From the NCBI GenBank assembly GCA_945875335.1, contig CAMCKD010000008.1, forward strand, positions 1 through 37,234: a stretch of DNA of 37,234 nt, read 5' to 3'. The notes below the pieces were generated by a model, which saw nothing but the letters and a program-made list of their open reading frames with translations, did no database searches and was not told where the DNA came from. Positions 24,346 to 32,082 of the stretch are shown here, piece by piece (the first letter of the stretch is position 1; every line of letters starts with the position of its first letter). The position numbers and the translations under genes are program-made. The DNA is from an uncultured Clostridia bacterium (GTDB lineage Bacteria; Bacillota; Clostridia; Oscillospirales; Oscillospiraceae).

Positions 24346-24532
24346 AAATTGTTGTTTGTAGGGATGCCCTTGGCTCCCCCTCTGGGGGGAGCTGTCAGCC
24401 CGAACGGGCTGACTGAGGGGGTGTCGAACGTTGGTTGCTGGTACGCCTTAACCGACGACACCTCTCCCGACCTCGCTGACGCTCGGCCACCCTCCCCAGA
24501 GGGGAGGGCAAGGGTGCGGCAAACAACAATTT
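24346..24532. repeat. TIR-bounded structured repeat, family A, copy 2
   Basis: A 187-bp copy with ends AAATTGTTGTTT (24346-24357) and AAACAACAATTT (24521-24532), in the same orientation as copy 1. It contains an extra TCAGCCCG/CGGGCTGA hairpin that copy 1 lacks but copy 3 has. It lies between two inverted AT-rich arrays in the 391-bp gap between znuB and upp. Confidence 0.87.
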
Positions 24533-24619
24533 CCACTCTGCTGAGTCAAACCGATAAGCACATAAGATATTCCGAAAAACGAGTCTATGACGATATTTGC
24601 GGTTTTTCAATAAAATTCC

Positions 24620-24654
24620 ATATCTTATATCTCATATCTAATATCTTATATCTA
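24620..24654. repeat. AT-rich TATCTTATATCTCATATCT array, right arm
   Basis: The inverse of the array at 24289-24321, with units TATCTTA and TATCTCA. The two arms could pair into a long cruciform or hairpin enclosing about 300 bp. Confidence 0.75.
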
Positions 24655-24691
24655 AAAAAGCTGCCTCCGTATCGATTTTGGATACGGAGGC
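24654..24691 (-). terminator. Terminator of upp
   Basis: GCCTCCGTATC (24663-24673) and GATACGGAGGC (24681-24691) form an 11-bp stem with a 7-nt loop. On the minus strand it is followed by AGCTTTTTTAG. It begins 8 bp past the upp stop. Confidence 0.93.
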
Positions 24692-24698
24692 AAATTGT

Positions 24699-25328
24699 TT
24701 ACTTGGTGCCGAAGATGCGGTCGCCGGCGTCGCCCAGGCCGGGGACGATGTAGGCGTGCTCGTTCAGCTTTTCATCCATGGCAGCCACATAGATCTCCAC
24801 ATCGGGATGGGCTTCCTGGACGGCGGCCACACCCTCGGGGCAGCCGATGATGTTCATCATGATGATGTTCTTGCAGCCCCGCTGCTTCAGGAAATTGATG
24901 GCAGCCACGGCGCTGCCGCCGGTGGCCAGCATGGGGTCTACCACATAAACCTGGCGGCTCTCAATGTCCTCGGGCAGCTTGCAGTAGTATTCCACAGGCT
25001 TGTGGGTCTCGGGGTCCCGGTACAGGCCGATGTGGCCGATCTTTGCGGAGGGAATCAGAGCCACCATGCTGTCCACCATGCCCAGGCCCGCCCGGAGGAC
25101 GGGGACGATGGCCAGCTTCTTACCGGCAAGCATCCGGCACTTGGCGATGGTGATGGGGGTTTCCACCTCGACCTCCTGCAGGGGCAGGTTCCGGGTTGCC
25201 TCGTAGCACATGAGGCCGGCGATTTCACCCACCAGCTCCCGGAACTCCTTCACGCTGGTATCCTTGCTGCGGAGAATTGCCAGCTTGTGCTGAATCAGGG
25301 GATGATCCAATACATGTAATTGCGCCAT
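24699..25328 (-). CDS. upp: Uracil phosphoribosyltransferase
   Basis: This 209-residue cytosolic salvage enzyme makes UMP from uracil and PRPP. The PRPP-binding loop [18 protein letters not shown], the N-terminal [14 protein letters not shown] and the uracil-binding C-terminal [17 protein letters not shown] are diagnostic. Length matches the family. The ATG at 25328 follows AAGGAGATAAAAAG. It lies 14 bp after tsaB, probably in the same transcript, and ends at a strong terminator. Confidence 0.97.
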   Translation of the reverse strand: MAQLHVLDHPLIQHKLAILRSKDTSVKEFRELVGEIAGLMCYEATRNLPLQEVEVETPITIAKCRMLAGKKLAIVPVLRAGLGMVDSMVALIPSAKIGHIGLYRDPETHKPVEYYCKLPEDIESRQVYVVDPMLATGGSAVAAINFLKQRGCKNIIMMNIIGCPEGVAAVQEAHPDVEIYVAAMDEKLNEHAYIVPGLGDAGDRIFGTK

Positions 25329-25342
25329 CTTTTTATCTCCTT

Positions 25343-26047
25343 CTATTTAGTCTGCATTCGTTCGTTTCGTTCCCGCTCCGCCTGGCTGAGCCGGAGGTAG
25401 TTGGGAACCAGAGCCTCACCGGGGAAGGAGCCGCCGGATTTCAGCATCCGCTCCGCCTCCAGCGCCACGCCTGCGGCGCGCTGGTGCAGCCGGTGTTCCG
25501 GGGGGAGCACCAGGCCGGGAACCATCTCCGACAAAGCATTATAACACAAAACGCTGCCGTCTCCAACCAAAAAAACGGGCTCCGACAATTTTTTTACATC
25601 CTCCCCTAATTCCAGCAGGGAGATGGCCCGATCTTCCCGGATTCTTGTATATTTTCCACAATCCACATGGAACAGGGCATTATACACCTGGCTTCTGCGG
25701 GCATCCATCACCGGGCACACATAGCCCTGCCAAATGCCCAGCCCCACCGCCATAGAGGCCAGGGTACTGACGCCGCAGCAGGGCAGCTCTGCTCCCCAGG
25801 CAAAGCCCTTGGCCGCCGCCACGCCGATGCGGATGCCGGTAAAGGAGCCGGGCCCGTTGGCGACGCCGATGCCTGAAAGGTCAGCCACGGTTTTGCCGCA
25901 CTGCTTCAAAAGGTCCTCCGCCATCACCATGATGGTCTGGCTGTGGGTCAGGCCGGTGTTCTGATAGCTCTCCCCCAGCAGCTTTCCATCCTCCAAAAGA
26001 GCGGTGGACGCGGCCTTGGCGGAGGTCTCAAAGGCTAAGATCAGCAA
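25343..26047 (-). CDS. tsaB: tRNA threonylcarbamoyladenosine biosynthesis protein TsaB
   Basis: This 234-residue protein of the ASKHA fold is a partner of TsaD and TsaE in forming the t6A37 modification of ANN-decoding tRNAs. The start [20 protein letters not shown], the conserved LTHSQTIM and the [23 protein letters not shown] block are typical of TsaB. It lies in the same region as tsaE (27732-28169), separated from it by a MATE gene and a structured intergenic element. The start follows an AGGAGGAGAG site. Confidence 0.95.
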   Translation of the reverse strand: MLILAFETSAKAASTALLEDGKLLGESYQNTGLTHSQTIMVMAEDLLKQCGKTVADLSGIGVANGPGSFTGIRIGVAAAKGFAWGAELPCCGVSTLASMAVGLGIWQGYVCPVMDARRSQVYNALFHVDCGKYTRIREDRAISLLELGEDVKKLSEPVFLVGDGSVLCYNALSEMVPGLVLPPEHRLHQRAAGVALEAERMLKSGGSFPGEALVPNYLRLSQAERERNERMQTK

Positions 26048-26082
26048 AATACTCTCCTCCTGTTCTCATTGACACTGCAGGA

Positions 26083-27447
26083 TCATTGCCGATCCAGCTT
26101 CCTTTTCTCCCGGAAATACCCCGGCACCAGAATGACATCCGCTCCCGCCCAGGCAGTAACCTCCGCGAACAAAATGCCATTCTGTCCGAAAAGGGCGGGT
26201 AGCAGAAGCGACGCGCCGGTTCTCATGGCCAATTCCGAAATGCCCGAAAGCATGGGGATCACCGTATTCCCCATTCCCTGGATGCTGCTTCGGACGATAT
26301 GAAGAACATACAGCACCGGCAGGAAAATGCTCATGATCTTCAAATACCGGAAGGCGACCTCCAGCGCTTCTCCCCCCGCCGCTTCCTCAGCGGAAATAAA
26401 CCAGGCCAGTATGCTTCTTCCAAACAGGAACATCACCGCGGTGATCAGCAGGGAGGTCACCATGCCGATGAAAAGTCCCGCCCGAAGTCCCTGGGAGATC
26501 CGTTGCTTGCTGCCGGCGCCCATGTTTTGACCCGCATAGGTGACCATTGCGTAGCCATAGGAGGTAGCAGCCACCTCCAAAACGCCGTAAAGCTTGTTGG
26601 TTGCGGTAAAGCCCGCGATGAAGGCCACGCCGAAGCCATTCACCACGGTCTGAACCACCATTCCTCCAACGGCGATGATCCCGTTCTGGAAGGCCATGGG
26701 AGCGGCAAGGGTAACGAGACGCCGACAAACCTGCCGATCCAGCCGATAATCACCGGGCTGCGTCTTCAATAGCTCGATTTTTCGGATGGCATGAATGCAG
26801 TATACCGATGCCAGCACCTGTGCCAGCACCGTAGCCACCGCTGCACCGCGAACCCCCATCTCAAAGACAAGGACAAACAGAAGATCCAAAGCAATATTGG
26901 TAATGGAAGCCGCGATCATGGCATAAAGGGGCGTTTTGCTGTCGCCCAGCGCTCTGAGTATGGACGAGGCCATATTGTAGGTCATCATAATGGGAATGCC
27001 CCAGAAGATGACCCTCAGGTAGGCGCAGGCAAGGGGGGTGATCTCGTCGGGCGCGTTCAAAAGCGCCACCGCAGGCTTGATGGCGAACTGGGAAGCCACG
27101 CACAGCACAACCGCGCAGACAGCGGCAAACACACAGGAATTTCCCGCCACCCTGCGCATTTGCTCATATTCCCGGGAGCCATACTTTTGGGAGATCAAAA
27201 TGGAGAAGCCCTGGGTAATTCCCTGAATGATCCCCAAAACCATCCAGTTCAGCCAGTCCACCGCGCCCAGTGCCGCCAGCGCCTCCACGCCGATGGCTTT
27301 TCCCACAATGGCGGTGTCCGCAACGGTATATAGCTGCTGAAATACATTCCCGGCCATCAGCGGCAGCGCGAACAATGCAATCAAATGCAAAGGATTTCCC
27401 TCGGTCATATTGGTAGTCCCGGACTTCTTTGCTTTTCTCCATCCCAT
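26083..27447 (-). CDS. MATE family multidrug/cation antiporter
   Basis: A protein of about 454 residues with roughly twelve membrane helices in two homologous halves. The start of the first half reads GNPLHLIALFALPLMAGNVFQQLY, then TVADTAIVGKAIGVEALAALG, the classical MATE signature. The second half has PMAFQNGIIAVGGMVVQTVVNGFG. MATE proteins export cationic drugs or metabolites using Na+ or H+; the substrate here is unknown. I chose ATG 27447 (MGWRKAKK) because GAGAAGG lies eight bases upstream. The frame also has an ATG at 27483 with a poorer ribosome-binding site. It is 35 bp upstream of tsaB and follows the structured element at 27520-27729. Confidence 0.92.
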   Translation of the reverse strand: MGWRKAKKSGTTNMTEGNPLHLIALFALPLMAGNVFQQLYTVADTAIVGKAIGVEALAALGAVDWLNWMVLGIIQGITQGFSILISQKYGSREYEQMRRVAGNSCVFAAVCAVVLCVASQFAIKPAVALLNAPDEITPLACAYLRVIFWGIPIMMTYNMASSILRALGDSKTPLYAMIAASITNIALDLLFVLVFEMGVRGAAVATVLAQVLASVYCIHAIRKIELLKTQPGDYRLDRQVCRRLVTLAAPMAFQNGIIAVGGMVVQTVVNGFGVAFIAGFTATNKLYGVLEVAATSYGYAMVTYAGQNMGAGSKQRISQGLRAGLFIGMVTSLLITAVMFLFGRSILAWFISAEEAAGGEALEVAFRYLKIMSIFLPVLYVLHIVRSSIQGMGNTVIPMLSGISELAMRTGASLLLPALFGQNGILFAEVTAWAGADVILVPGYFREKRKLDRQ

Positions 27448-27519
27448 TTGTTTGACCTTCTCTTTTTTGTTTATTGGTTTCATGGTGCTTTCTCTGAGGA
27501 ACGTACCTGCCCCAAGGAA

Positions 27520-27729
27520 ATCGTTTTGCTCATTCCAACCCCAAAGCGGTATTTTGCACAGCCAGGCAGCACATTACACTTAAAAATTGGAATTTGACCC
27601 TCCGGCTTACTGGCGGAAGATGCAGGGTCCCCCATTCCCGCATATTGGAGGCGGGTGTGTTCATCGGCGAACTGCCTCTTTTACGGATTGACCCGGGATA
27701 CGCATTTGGTTAATTGAACGCAAAACGAT
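27520..27729. ncRNA. Candidate structured RNA, 6S-like long irregular hairpin (identity unproven)
   Basis: In the gap between the tsaE stop and the MATE start, nested inverted repeats line up as one long interrupted stem. The outer arms are ATCGTTTTGC (27520-27529) with GCAAAACGAT (27720-27729). Next come CCAAAGCGGTAT (27541-27552) with ATACGCATTTGG (27698-27709), then AGGCAG (27564-27569) with CTGCCT (27672-27677). Inside are two small hairpins with stems GACCCT/AGGGTC and CCCGC/GCGGG. The total of about 210 nt and the single-rod layout with internal loops resemble 6S RNA (SsrS), but I cannot confirm consensus positions or the strand. A riboswitch-like MATE leader or a miniature inverted-repeat element are the alternatives. 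Confidence 0.45.
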
Positions 27730-27731
27730 AT

Positions 27732-28169
27732 TCAGAGGGCAAGCGCAGAAAAGGCTTCCCCAGTCTCTATGGTGATGCGCCGGGTGGTGTCGTCCAGCTT
27801 TTCGATGGAGACGGTGATTGCTCCTTCCAGCGCCTCCGCCACATTCTCGCTCCACTCCACGGCGCAGACACCGCCCCGCTCCAGATAATCCTCCCAGCCG
27901 ATGTCCCACAGGTCGTCGGCAGAGTGGAGGCGGTACATGTCAAAGTGGAACAGGGGCAGCCTTCCCCCCAGATATTCATTGACAATGGTATAGGTGGGGC
28001 TGGTGACGGGCTCGGCATAGCCCAGTCCCCGGGCAAGCCCCCGGGTGAAGGCGGTTTTCCCGGCCCCCAGGTCACCCCGGTAGGCAATCACTGCCCCGGG
28101 CTCCATTTTTTCAGCCAGCGCCGCCCCGATTTTTTCCGTTTCCTCCGGGGAATGCGTCATAAATTTCAT
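27732..28169 (-). CDS. tsaE: tRNA threonylcarbamoyladenosine biosynthesis ATPase TsaE
   Basis: This 145-residue P-loop protein drives turnover of the TsaBD complex in t6A synthesis. The N-terminus is MKFMTHSPEETEKIG, and Walker A reads YRGDLGAGKTAFTRGLARGLG. The segments VTSPTYTIVNEY, LFHFDMYRL and VEWSEN are characteristic. I use ATG 28169 behind GGGGGAAATCA; an in-frame ATG at 28190 overlaps the prfA stop and has no ribosome-binding site. It lies 17 bp after prfA. Confidence 0.95.
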   Translation of the reverse strand: MKFMTHSPEETEKIGAALAEKMEPGAVIAYRGDLGAGKTAFTRGLARGLGYAEPVTSPTYTIVNEYLGGRLPLFHFDMYRLHSADDLWDIGWEDYLERGGVCAVEWSENVAEALEGAITVSIEKLDDTTRRITIETGEAFSALAL

Positions 28170-28186
28170 TGATTTCCCCCGTCCGT

Positions 28187-29245
28187 TCATTTTGCGTTTT
28201 TCAGCTTTTCCGCCTGGTCGGCGGCGGCGAGGGCGGAAATCAGTTCGTCCAGGTCGCCGTCCATAACGGAATCGATTTTATATAGCGTCAGGCCGATGCG
28301 GTGATCGGTGACCCGGCCCTGGGGGAAATTGTAGGTGCGGATGCGCTCATTGCGCATGCCGGTACCCACCTGGCTGCGGCGCATGCCGGTGACCTGGCTG
28401 TCAAGCTTCTCCTGCTCCATTTCATAGAGCTTGGAGGCCAGCATCCGCATACACTTCTCCCGGTTCTGCACCTGGCTTCGTTCCTCCTGGCAGGCCACCA
28501 CAATGCCCGTGGGCTTGTGGATCAGCCGGACGGCGGAGCTGGTTTTGTTCACATGCTGGCCGCCGGCGCCGGAGGCACGGTAGACCTGCATTTCGATATC
28601 GGCAGGATTGATCTGCACATCCACCTCTTCCATCTCCGGCAGCACCGCCACGGTGGCAGTGGAGGTGTGGACTCTTCCGCCGGATTCGGTTTCCGGCACC
28701 CGCTGCACCCGATGGACGCCGGACTCATACTTCATCCGGGAGTAGGCACCCCGGCCGTTGATGACGAAGTCCGCCTCCTTCACGCCCCCCAGCTCGGTAT
28801 CATTGTAGTTCAGCAGCTCCACGTTCCAGCCCTTGGCGGCGGCGTACATGGAGTACATGCGAAACAGGCTGTGGGCAAACAGGGCGCTTTCCTCGCCGCC
28901 CACGCCGCCCCGGATCTCCACAATGACGCTTTTCTCGTCGTTGGGGTCCTTGGGCAGCAGGAGGATCTGCAGCTTGTCATACAGTTCCTCCCGGGTCTGC
29001 TTGGCCTGGGCATAGGACTCCTGGCAGAGCTCCTTCATCTCCGGCTCCGCCATCAGTTCCTGGGCTTCCTGCATGTCCTGCTCCGCCTGGCGATAGGCCT
29101 GGTAGGCTTCCACAATGGGCTCCAAATCATTTTTCTCCCGCAGCAGGGCGGCAGCGGCCTTGGGGTCGTTATAAAAATCCGGCTGCTCCGACTTGGCGCA
29201 GAGCTCCTCATACCGGCTTGCAACGGCATCCAGTTTGTCCAGCAT
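28187..29245 (-). CDS. prfA: Peptide chain release factor 1
   Basis: This 352-residue factor releases peptides at UAA and UAG. The GGQ loop is in YRASGAGGQHVNKTSSAVR. The anticodon-like recognition region and the N-terminal helical domain are of normal length. RF1 rather than RF2 is supported by length, by the absence of the RF2 SPF motif and by a PETESGG region (VPETESGGRVHTS). It starts 2 bp after the rpiB stop, with its ribosome-binding site (GGAGCGG) inside rpiB. Confidence 0.95.
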   Translation of the reverse strand: MLDKLDAVASRYEELCAKSEQPDFYNDPKAAAALLREKNDLEPIVEAYQAYRQAEQDMQEAQELMAEPEMKELCQESYAQAKQTREELYDKLQILLLPKDPNDEKSVIVEIRGGVGGEESALFAHSLFRMYSMYAAAKGWNVELLNYNDTELGGVKEADFVINGRGAYSRMKYESGVHRVQRVPETESGGRVHTSTATVAVLPEMEEVDVQINPADIEMQVYRASGAGGQHVNKTSSAVRLIHKPTGIVVACQEERSQVQNREKCMRMLASKLYEMEQEKLDSQVTGMRRSQVGTGMRNERIRTYNFPQGRVTDHRIGLTLYKIDSVMDGDLDELISALAAADQAEKLKNAK

Positions 29246-29247
29246 GG

Positions 29248-29688
29248 TTACCGCTCCAACGCCATCACCTTGTCGATTCTTCTCTGATGGCGCTCATTGT
29301 GAGAAAACTCCGTGTCCAGCCAGGTATCCACGATTTCCAGTGCCAGCCCCTCCCCCACCACGGCGGCGCCAATGGCCATCATGTTGGTGTCGTTGTGCTC
29401 CCGGGTCAGCCGGGCGGACATCAGGTCGCTGAGCAGGGCGCAGCGGATGCCCTTCACCTTGTTGGCGGCGATGGACACGCCGATGCCGGTGGTGCACAGC
29501 ACGATGCCCCGGCTGCATTCCCCGCTGGCCACAGCCTTGGCGGCGGCACCGGCGAAATCGGGATAGTCGCAGCTGTCCAGGGTGTAGGTGCCGAAGTCCT
29601 TCACTTCAAAGCCCCGCTTTTCCAGATGGGAAACCAGCTTGTTTTTCAGCGCCAGAGCGCCATGGTCACAGCCAATTGCAATTTTCAT
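29248..29688 (-). CDS. rpiB: Ribose-5-phosphate isomerase B
   Basis: This 146-residue RpiB/LacA/LacB-family enzyme interconverts ribose 5-phosphate and ribulose 5-phosphate. MKIAIGCDHGALALKNKL at the N-terminus, the active-site IVLCTTGIGVSIAANKVKG (catalytic Cys) and LTREHNDTNMMAIGA are diagnostic. I use ATG 29688, seven bases after AAGGAG; the ATG at 29694 is too close to that site. It sits between the SDR gene and prfA with very short gaps. Confidence 0.94.
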   Translation of the reverse strand: MKIAIGCDHGALALKNKLVSHLEKRGFEVKDFGTYTLDSCDYPDFAGAAAKAVASGECSRGIVLCTTGIGVSIAANKVKGIRCALLSDLMSARLTREHNDTNMMAIGAAVVGEGLALEIVDTWLDTEFSHNERHQRRIDKVMALER

Positions 29689-29700
29689 ATCCATTCTCCT

Positions 29701-30396
29701 TTATATCACATAGCCCCCGTCCACATTCAGAATGTGGCCGGTGACAAATTCTGCTTCCGCCAGATATTCCATGGCCCTTGCCACGTCCATGGGGGTGCCG
29801 TTGCGGCCCACGGGAGCTTCCTGGGCCATTTCCTCCAATATGTCCTGGGATACCTCTGCGCACATATCCGTGAGGATCACCCCGGGGGCCACTGCGTTCA
29901 CCCGGATGCCGCTGGGGCCCAGCTCCTTGGCCAGGGCCTTGGTCAGGGCAATGACGGCTCCCTTGGTGGCGGAGTAGGCCGCCTCGCAGGAAGCGCCGGT
30001 CCTGCCCCACATGCTGGAAACATTGATGATGCAGCCCCGCTGCTTGCGAAGAAAGGCGGGCATGGCGGCGTTGACGCAGTGGAAGATGCCCTTGACGTTC
30101 ACATTGAAGATTCTGTCCCACTGCGCCCCGGTCATCTGGCTCATAAGACCATAATAGCAGATTCCCGCGTTATTTACAAGGATGTCCACGTCCCCAATTT
30201 GAGAAAATGCGGCTTTTACCGCCTCCTCGTCCGCCACATCGCAGCAGATGGGGGTTGCGCCTGTTTTCTCCGCCACGCCCCTTGCGGCTGCGTGCTCCTT
30301 TTCATACAGGAAGTATACCCGGTGCCCCTTGGCGGCAAACAGCTCTGCCGCCGCTGCGCCAATGCCCCGGGAGCCGCCGGTAATCACGGTGGTCAT
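29701..30396 (-). CDS. SDR-family NAD(P)-dependent oxidoreductase, FabG-like
   Basis: This 231-residue classical short-chain dehydrogenase has the cofactor-binding GGSRGIGAAAAELFA near the N-terminus, the structural NNAG (ILVNNAGICYYG), the active-site Ser in INVSSMWGRTG and the YSATKGAV Tyr-x3-Lys pair. The N(VK)VKGIFHCVNA helix is also typical. It resembles 3-oxoacyl-ACP reductases. No acyl carrier or fatty acid genes adjoin it, so its substrate is open. The ATG at 30396 follows AAAGGAGAGAAATCC, and the rpiB start is 12 bp after its stop. Confidence 0.9.
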   Translation of the reverse strand: MTTVITGGSRGIGAAAAELFAAKGHRVYFLYEKEHAAARGVAEKTGATPICCDVADEEAVKAAFSQIGDVDILVNNAGICYYGLMSQMTGAQWDRIFNVNVKGIFHCVNAAMPAFLRKQRGCIINVSSMWGRTGASCEAAYSATKGAVIALTKALAKELGPSGIRVNAVAPGVILTDMCAEVSQDILEEMAQEAPVGRNGTPMDVARAMEYLAEAEFVTGHILNVDGGYVI

Positions 30397-30420
30397 GGAT
30401 TTCTCTCCTTTCCTTATAGG

Positions 30421-30448
30421 GAAAACGGACTGCCGGAGGGCAGTCCGT
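30421..30448 (-). terminator. Hairpin after the S1-domain gene
   Basis: ACGGACTGCC (30425-30434) and GGCAGTCCGT (30439-30448) form a perfect 10-bp stem with a 4-nt loop. On the minus strand it is followed by TTTTCCC. It should at least attenuate read-through into the SDR gene. Confidence 0.8.
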
Positions 30449-30453
30449 TTGGG

Positions 30454-30945
30454 TTATCTTCTTCTGCTCTTCGTGCGGTGCTCAGAATACTGTTTAATGG
30501 AGGAAATCTTGCTGTCGGATTCCGACATAAAGGCTTTCAGCTTCTCCTCGAACAGTTGGTCTGCGGTTTTGGGAGCGGCATTGGGCAGGGGCGCGGTTCT
30601 GGGCGGGCGGCTCTGGCTGGGACTCTGGCGCGGACTGTCGTGGCGGGCTCCACCGCTGCGGTAATCCGGTCTGCCGCCCTCCCGCTGGGGCTTGGGCTCC
30701 AGGCGCTTGATGGACAGGTTGATTTTCCCATTTTCGTTGCCAATGACCACGACCTTCACATCCTGGCCCTCGGTCAGGTGCTGCCGGATATCACTGACAT
30801 AGGCATTGGCCACTTCCGAGATATGTACCATGCCGGTCTTGTTCTCCGGCAGGGCAATGAAAGCGCCAAAATTGGTGATGGATTTGACTTTCCCCTCTAA
30901 TACGGCTCCAACGGTTAACTCCATAGTTTGCTTTGCTTCCTCCAT
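30454..30945 (-). CDS. S1 RNA-binding domain protein (YabR-like)
   Basis: This 163-residue cytosolic protein has a single S1 domain at about residues 10-80 (VGAVLEGKVKSITNFGAFI, KTGMVHISEVANAYV, KINLSIKRLEP). A basic, disordered Arg/Pro/Ser/Gln-rich tail follows and ends in RTKSRRR. In Bacillus subtilis the equivalent yabR follows divIC. The stop of ftsB and this start overlap as TAATG, suggesting coupled translation. An internal ATG at 30924 (MELTVG) lies 14 bases after a GGAGG and is a less likely start. RNA or ribosome binding is inferred from the domain. Confidence 0.88.
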   Translation of the reverse strand: MEEAKQTMELTVGAVLEGKVKSITNFGAFIALPENKTGMVHISEVANAYVSDIRQHLTEGQDVKVVVIGNENGKINLSIKRLEPKPQREGGRPDYRSGGARHDSPRQSPSQSRPPRTAPLPNAAPKTADQLFEEKLKAFMSESDSKISSIKQYSEHRTKSRRR

Positions 30946-31259
30946 TATTTGACTTGCGCTTCAATCAGGACGGTGTTGGGGGAAACCATGCCAAGCTCTT
31001 CCCGGGCGATGCGCTCGATGCCCTTGATGGAATCAAGCTCCTGGGTGTATTGCTTCAGCTGCTCATTTTCGTACTCGACCTGGGCGGCCTGGGTGCGGAG
31101 CGCCTCGGTTTGACGGGTCATCTGATGCTCCACCAGCCGGAGTGTTCCCAGCGCGGTGGCCGTGAACAAAAGCACTGCGGTGAGGGGAATCCACACCCGG
31201 CGGCTGCTTTTGAAGCAAATGACCTGCAGCTTTCCGATTTGCAACTTGCGTTCTGTCAT
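30945..31259 (-). CDS. divIC: FtsB/DivIC-type septum formation protein
   Basis: This 104-residue single-pass membrane protein starts at ATG 31259, eight bases after GGAGG. A basic N-terminal segment precedes a membrane helix (about 23-42, VWIPLTAVLLFTATALGTL). A coiled coil follows (QTEALRTQAAQVEYENEQL), then the conserved C-terminal GIERIAREELGMVSPNTVL. In Bacillus DivIC joins FtsL and DivIB in the divisome. The yabP-yabQ-divIC-yabR order matches Bacillus. The yabQ frame overlaps this gene by almost 200 bp, which is abnormal and discussed at yabQ. Confidence 0.9.
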   Translation of the reverse strand: MTERKLQIGKLQVICFKSSRRVWIPLTAVLLFTATALGTLRLVEHQMTRQTEALRTQAAQVEYENEQLKQYTQELDSIKGIERIAREELGMVSPNTVLIEAQVK

Positions 31260-31692
31260 GTTTCGTACCTCCGTCCGGCTGCCGACGCATTGGACAGCCA
31301 TTCCACCATATTGTAACCCATTTTTTCACAGATGCAAATAAAATTTTCAAAAAATGCAAAAATTTTTTTCCAGGGAGCAAAATCAGCTGCCAGATTTTTC
31401 CAATCAGACGCCAGAACAGGGCAAAAACGGGGTCGATCAGCCGCCCAGCCGTCATCTCCCAGGCCAGAGCCCCCACCGCCAGCCCCACAGAATACCCGGG
31501 CCGCAGGTCGCCGCCGCACACCGCCAGGGCAAGATACTCCCAGGCCCAGCCCACCCCCAGCAGAAATGCCGCATCGCTGAGCCCGGTGTGCCTGGGCCGG
31601 AGGGGCCGGAGAAAGCCATAGAGAACGCCCAGTCCCACCCCCAGCAGGCACCCGGCTCCCAGCCGCTGGAGGGCCAGCCCCGGCGGATTCAT
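31063..31692 (-). CDS. yabQ: Spore cortex biosynthesis protein YabQ, C-terminal reading frame probably altered
   Basis: The first about 140 residues look like YabQ, a membrane protein needed for spore cortex formation. They hold several hydrophobic helices (GAGCLLGVGLGVLYGFLRPL, DAAFLLGVGWAWEYLALAV, YSVGLAVGALAWEM) followed by a basic KKFLHFLKILFASVKKWVTI tail. The open frame then runs on for about 65 residues, antiphase over divIC, with sequence that looks like frame-shifted divIC. The alternative frame, ending NASAAGRRYET at 31256, would give a clean ATGA overlap with divIC. I therefore suspect a one-base indel near 31270-31370 or loss of a stop. Its start overlaps yabP by 4 bp (ATGA). Confidence 0.75.
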   Translation of the reverse strand: MNPPGLALQRLGAGCLLGVGLGVLYGFLRPLRPRHTGLSDAAFLLGVGWAWEYLALAVCGGDLRPGYSVGLAVGALAWEMTAGRLIDPVFALFWRLIGKIWQLILLPGKKFLHFLKILFASVKKWVTIWWNGCPMRRQPDGGTKHDRTQVANRKAAGHLLQKQPPGVDSPHRSAFVHGHRAGNTPAGGASDDPSNRGAPHPGRPGRVRK

Positions 31693-31952
31693 CCAAACAG
31701 CCGGCCCAGCCAGCCGCCCTGCCGGGTCTGCTCATAGACAAGGGCGCTGACGGTGCCCTCCACCTCCACCTGTCCCCCCTCCAATGACAGATTTTTCAGC
31801 TGTAGCTGGCTGCCCTGCACCGCCAGCATCCCCATCCCGGTTTGCAGAAGCACCTGGGTATCCTCAAAGCTGATGACCTCCGTCACCCCCGTCACCGTCA
31901 GCTTGCTTCGCTCCGCCAGGGTCAGCCGGTGGGGCAGCGGTTCCTGTGCCAT
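31689..31952 (-). CDS. yabP: Sporulation protein YabP
   Basis: This 87-residue YabP/YqfC-family protein starts behind GGGAGGAATTGCT. The core HRLTLAERSKLTVTGVTEV, ISFEDTQVLLQTGMGMLAV and the GSQLQLKNLSLEGGQVEVEG strands are typical. YabP is made in the mother cell and, with YabQ, is needed for normal cortex formation in Bacillus. A candidate sigma-E promoter precedes it. Confidence 0.92.
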   Translation of the reverse strand: MAQEPLPHRLTLAERSKLTVTGVTEVISFEDTQVLLQTGMGMLAVQGSQLQLKNLSLEGGQVEVEGTVSALVYEQTRQGGWLGRLFG

Positions 31953-31988
31953 AGCAATTCCTCCCTCGCCGCAGTTTTCTGCTGGGAA

Positions 31989-32017
31989 AGACTATGTCCC
32001 AAATGCTTCGGATATGC
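31989..32017 (-). promoter_or_regulatory. Candidate sigma-E type promoter of yabP-yabQ
   Basis: On the minus strand GCATATC (32011-32017) and CATAGTCT (31989-31996) are 14 bp apart, resembling the mother-cell sigma-E pattern GCATATT - 14 bp - CATACAAT. The predicted start is about 30 nt upstream of the yabP ATG. The assignment fits the known sigma-E control of yabP in Bacillus but is based on short motifs. Confidence 0.45.
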
Positions 32018-32082
32018 CCGCCGGGGCGTTTTCTCCATTGACAGAGCCGGGAAAAGAGGATAAAATAACCGTACCGACAGTC

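Noticed and set aside
24289..24654. Possible CRISPR array from the repeated GATATAA units
   Set aside because: Units are only 7-9 bp and contiguous, with no unique spacers, and no cas gene is nearby.
29218..30900. A 560-codon open frame on the plus strand opposite prfA, rpiB, the SDR gene and the S1 gene
   Set aside because: It is antisense to four well-identified genes with strong family motifs, is rich in His, Gly and Ala, and has no ribosome-binding site or domain signature. GC-rich genes commonly leave such open antisense frames.
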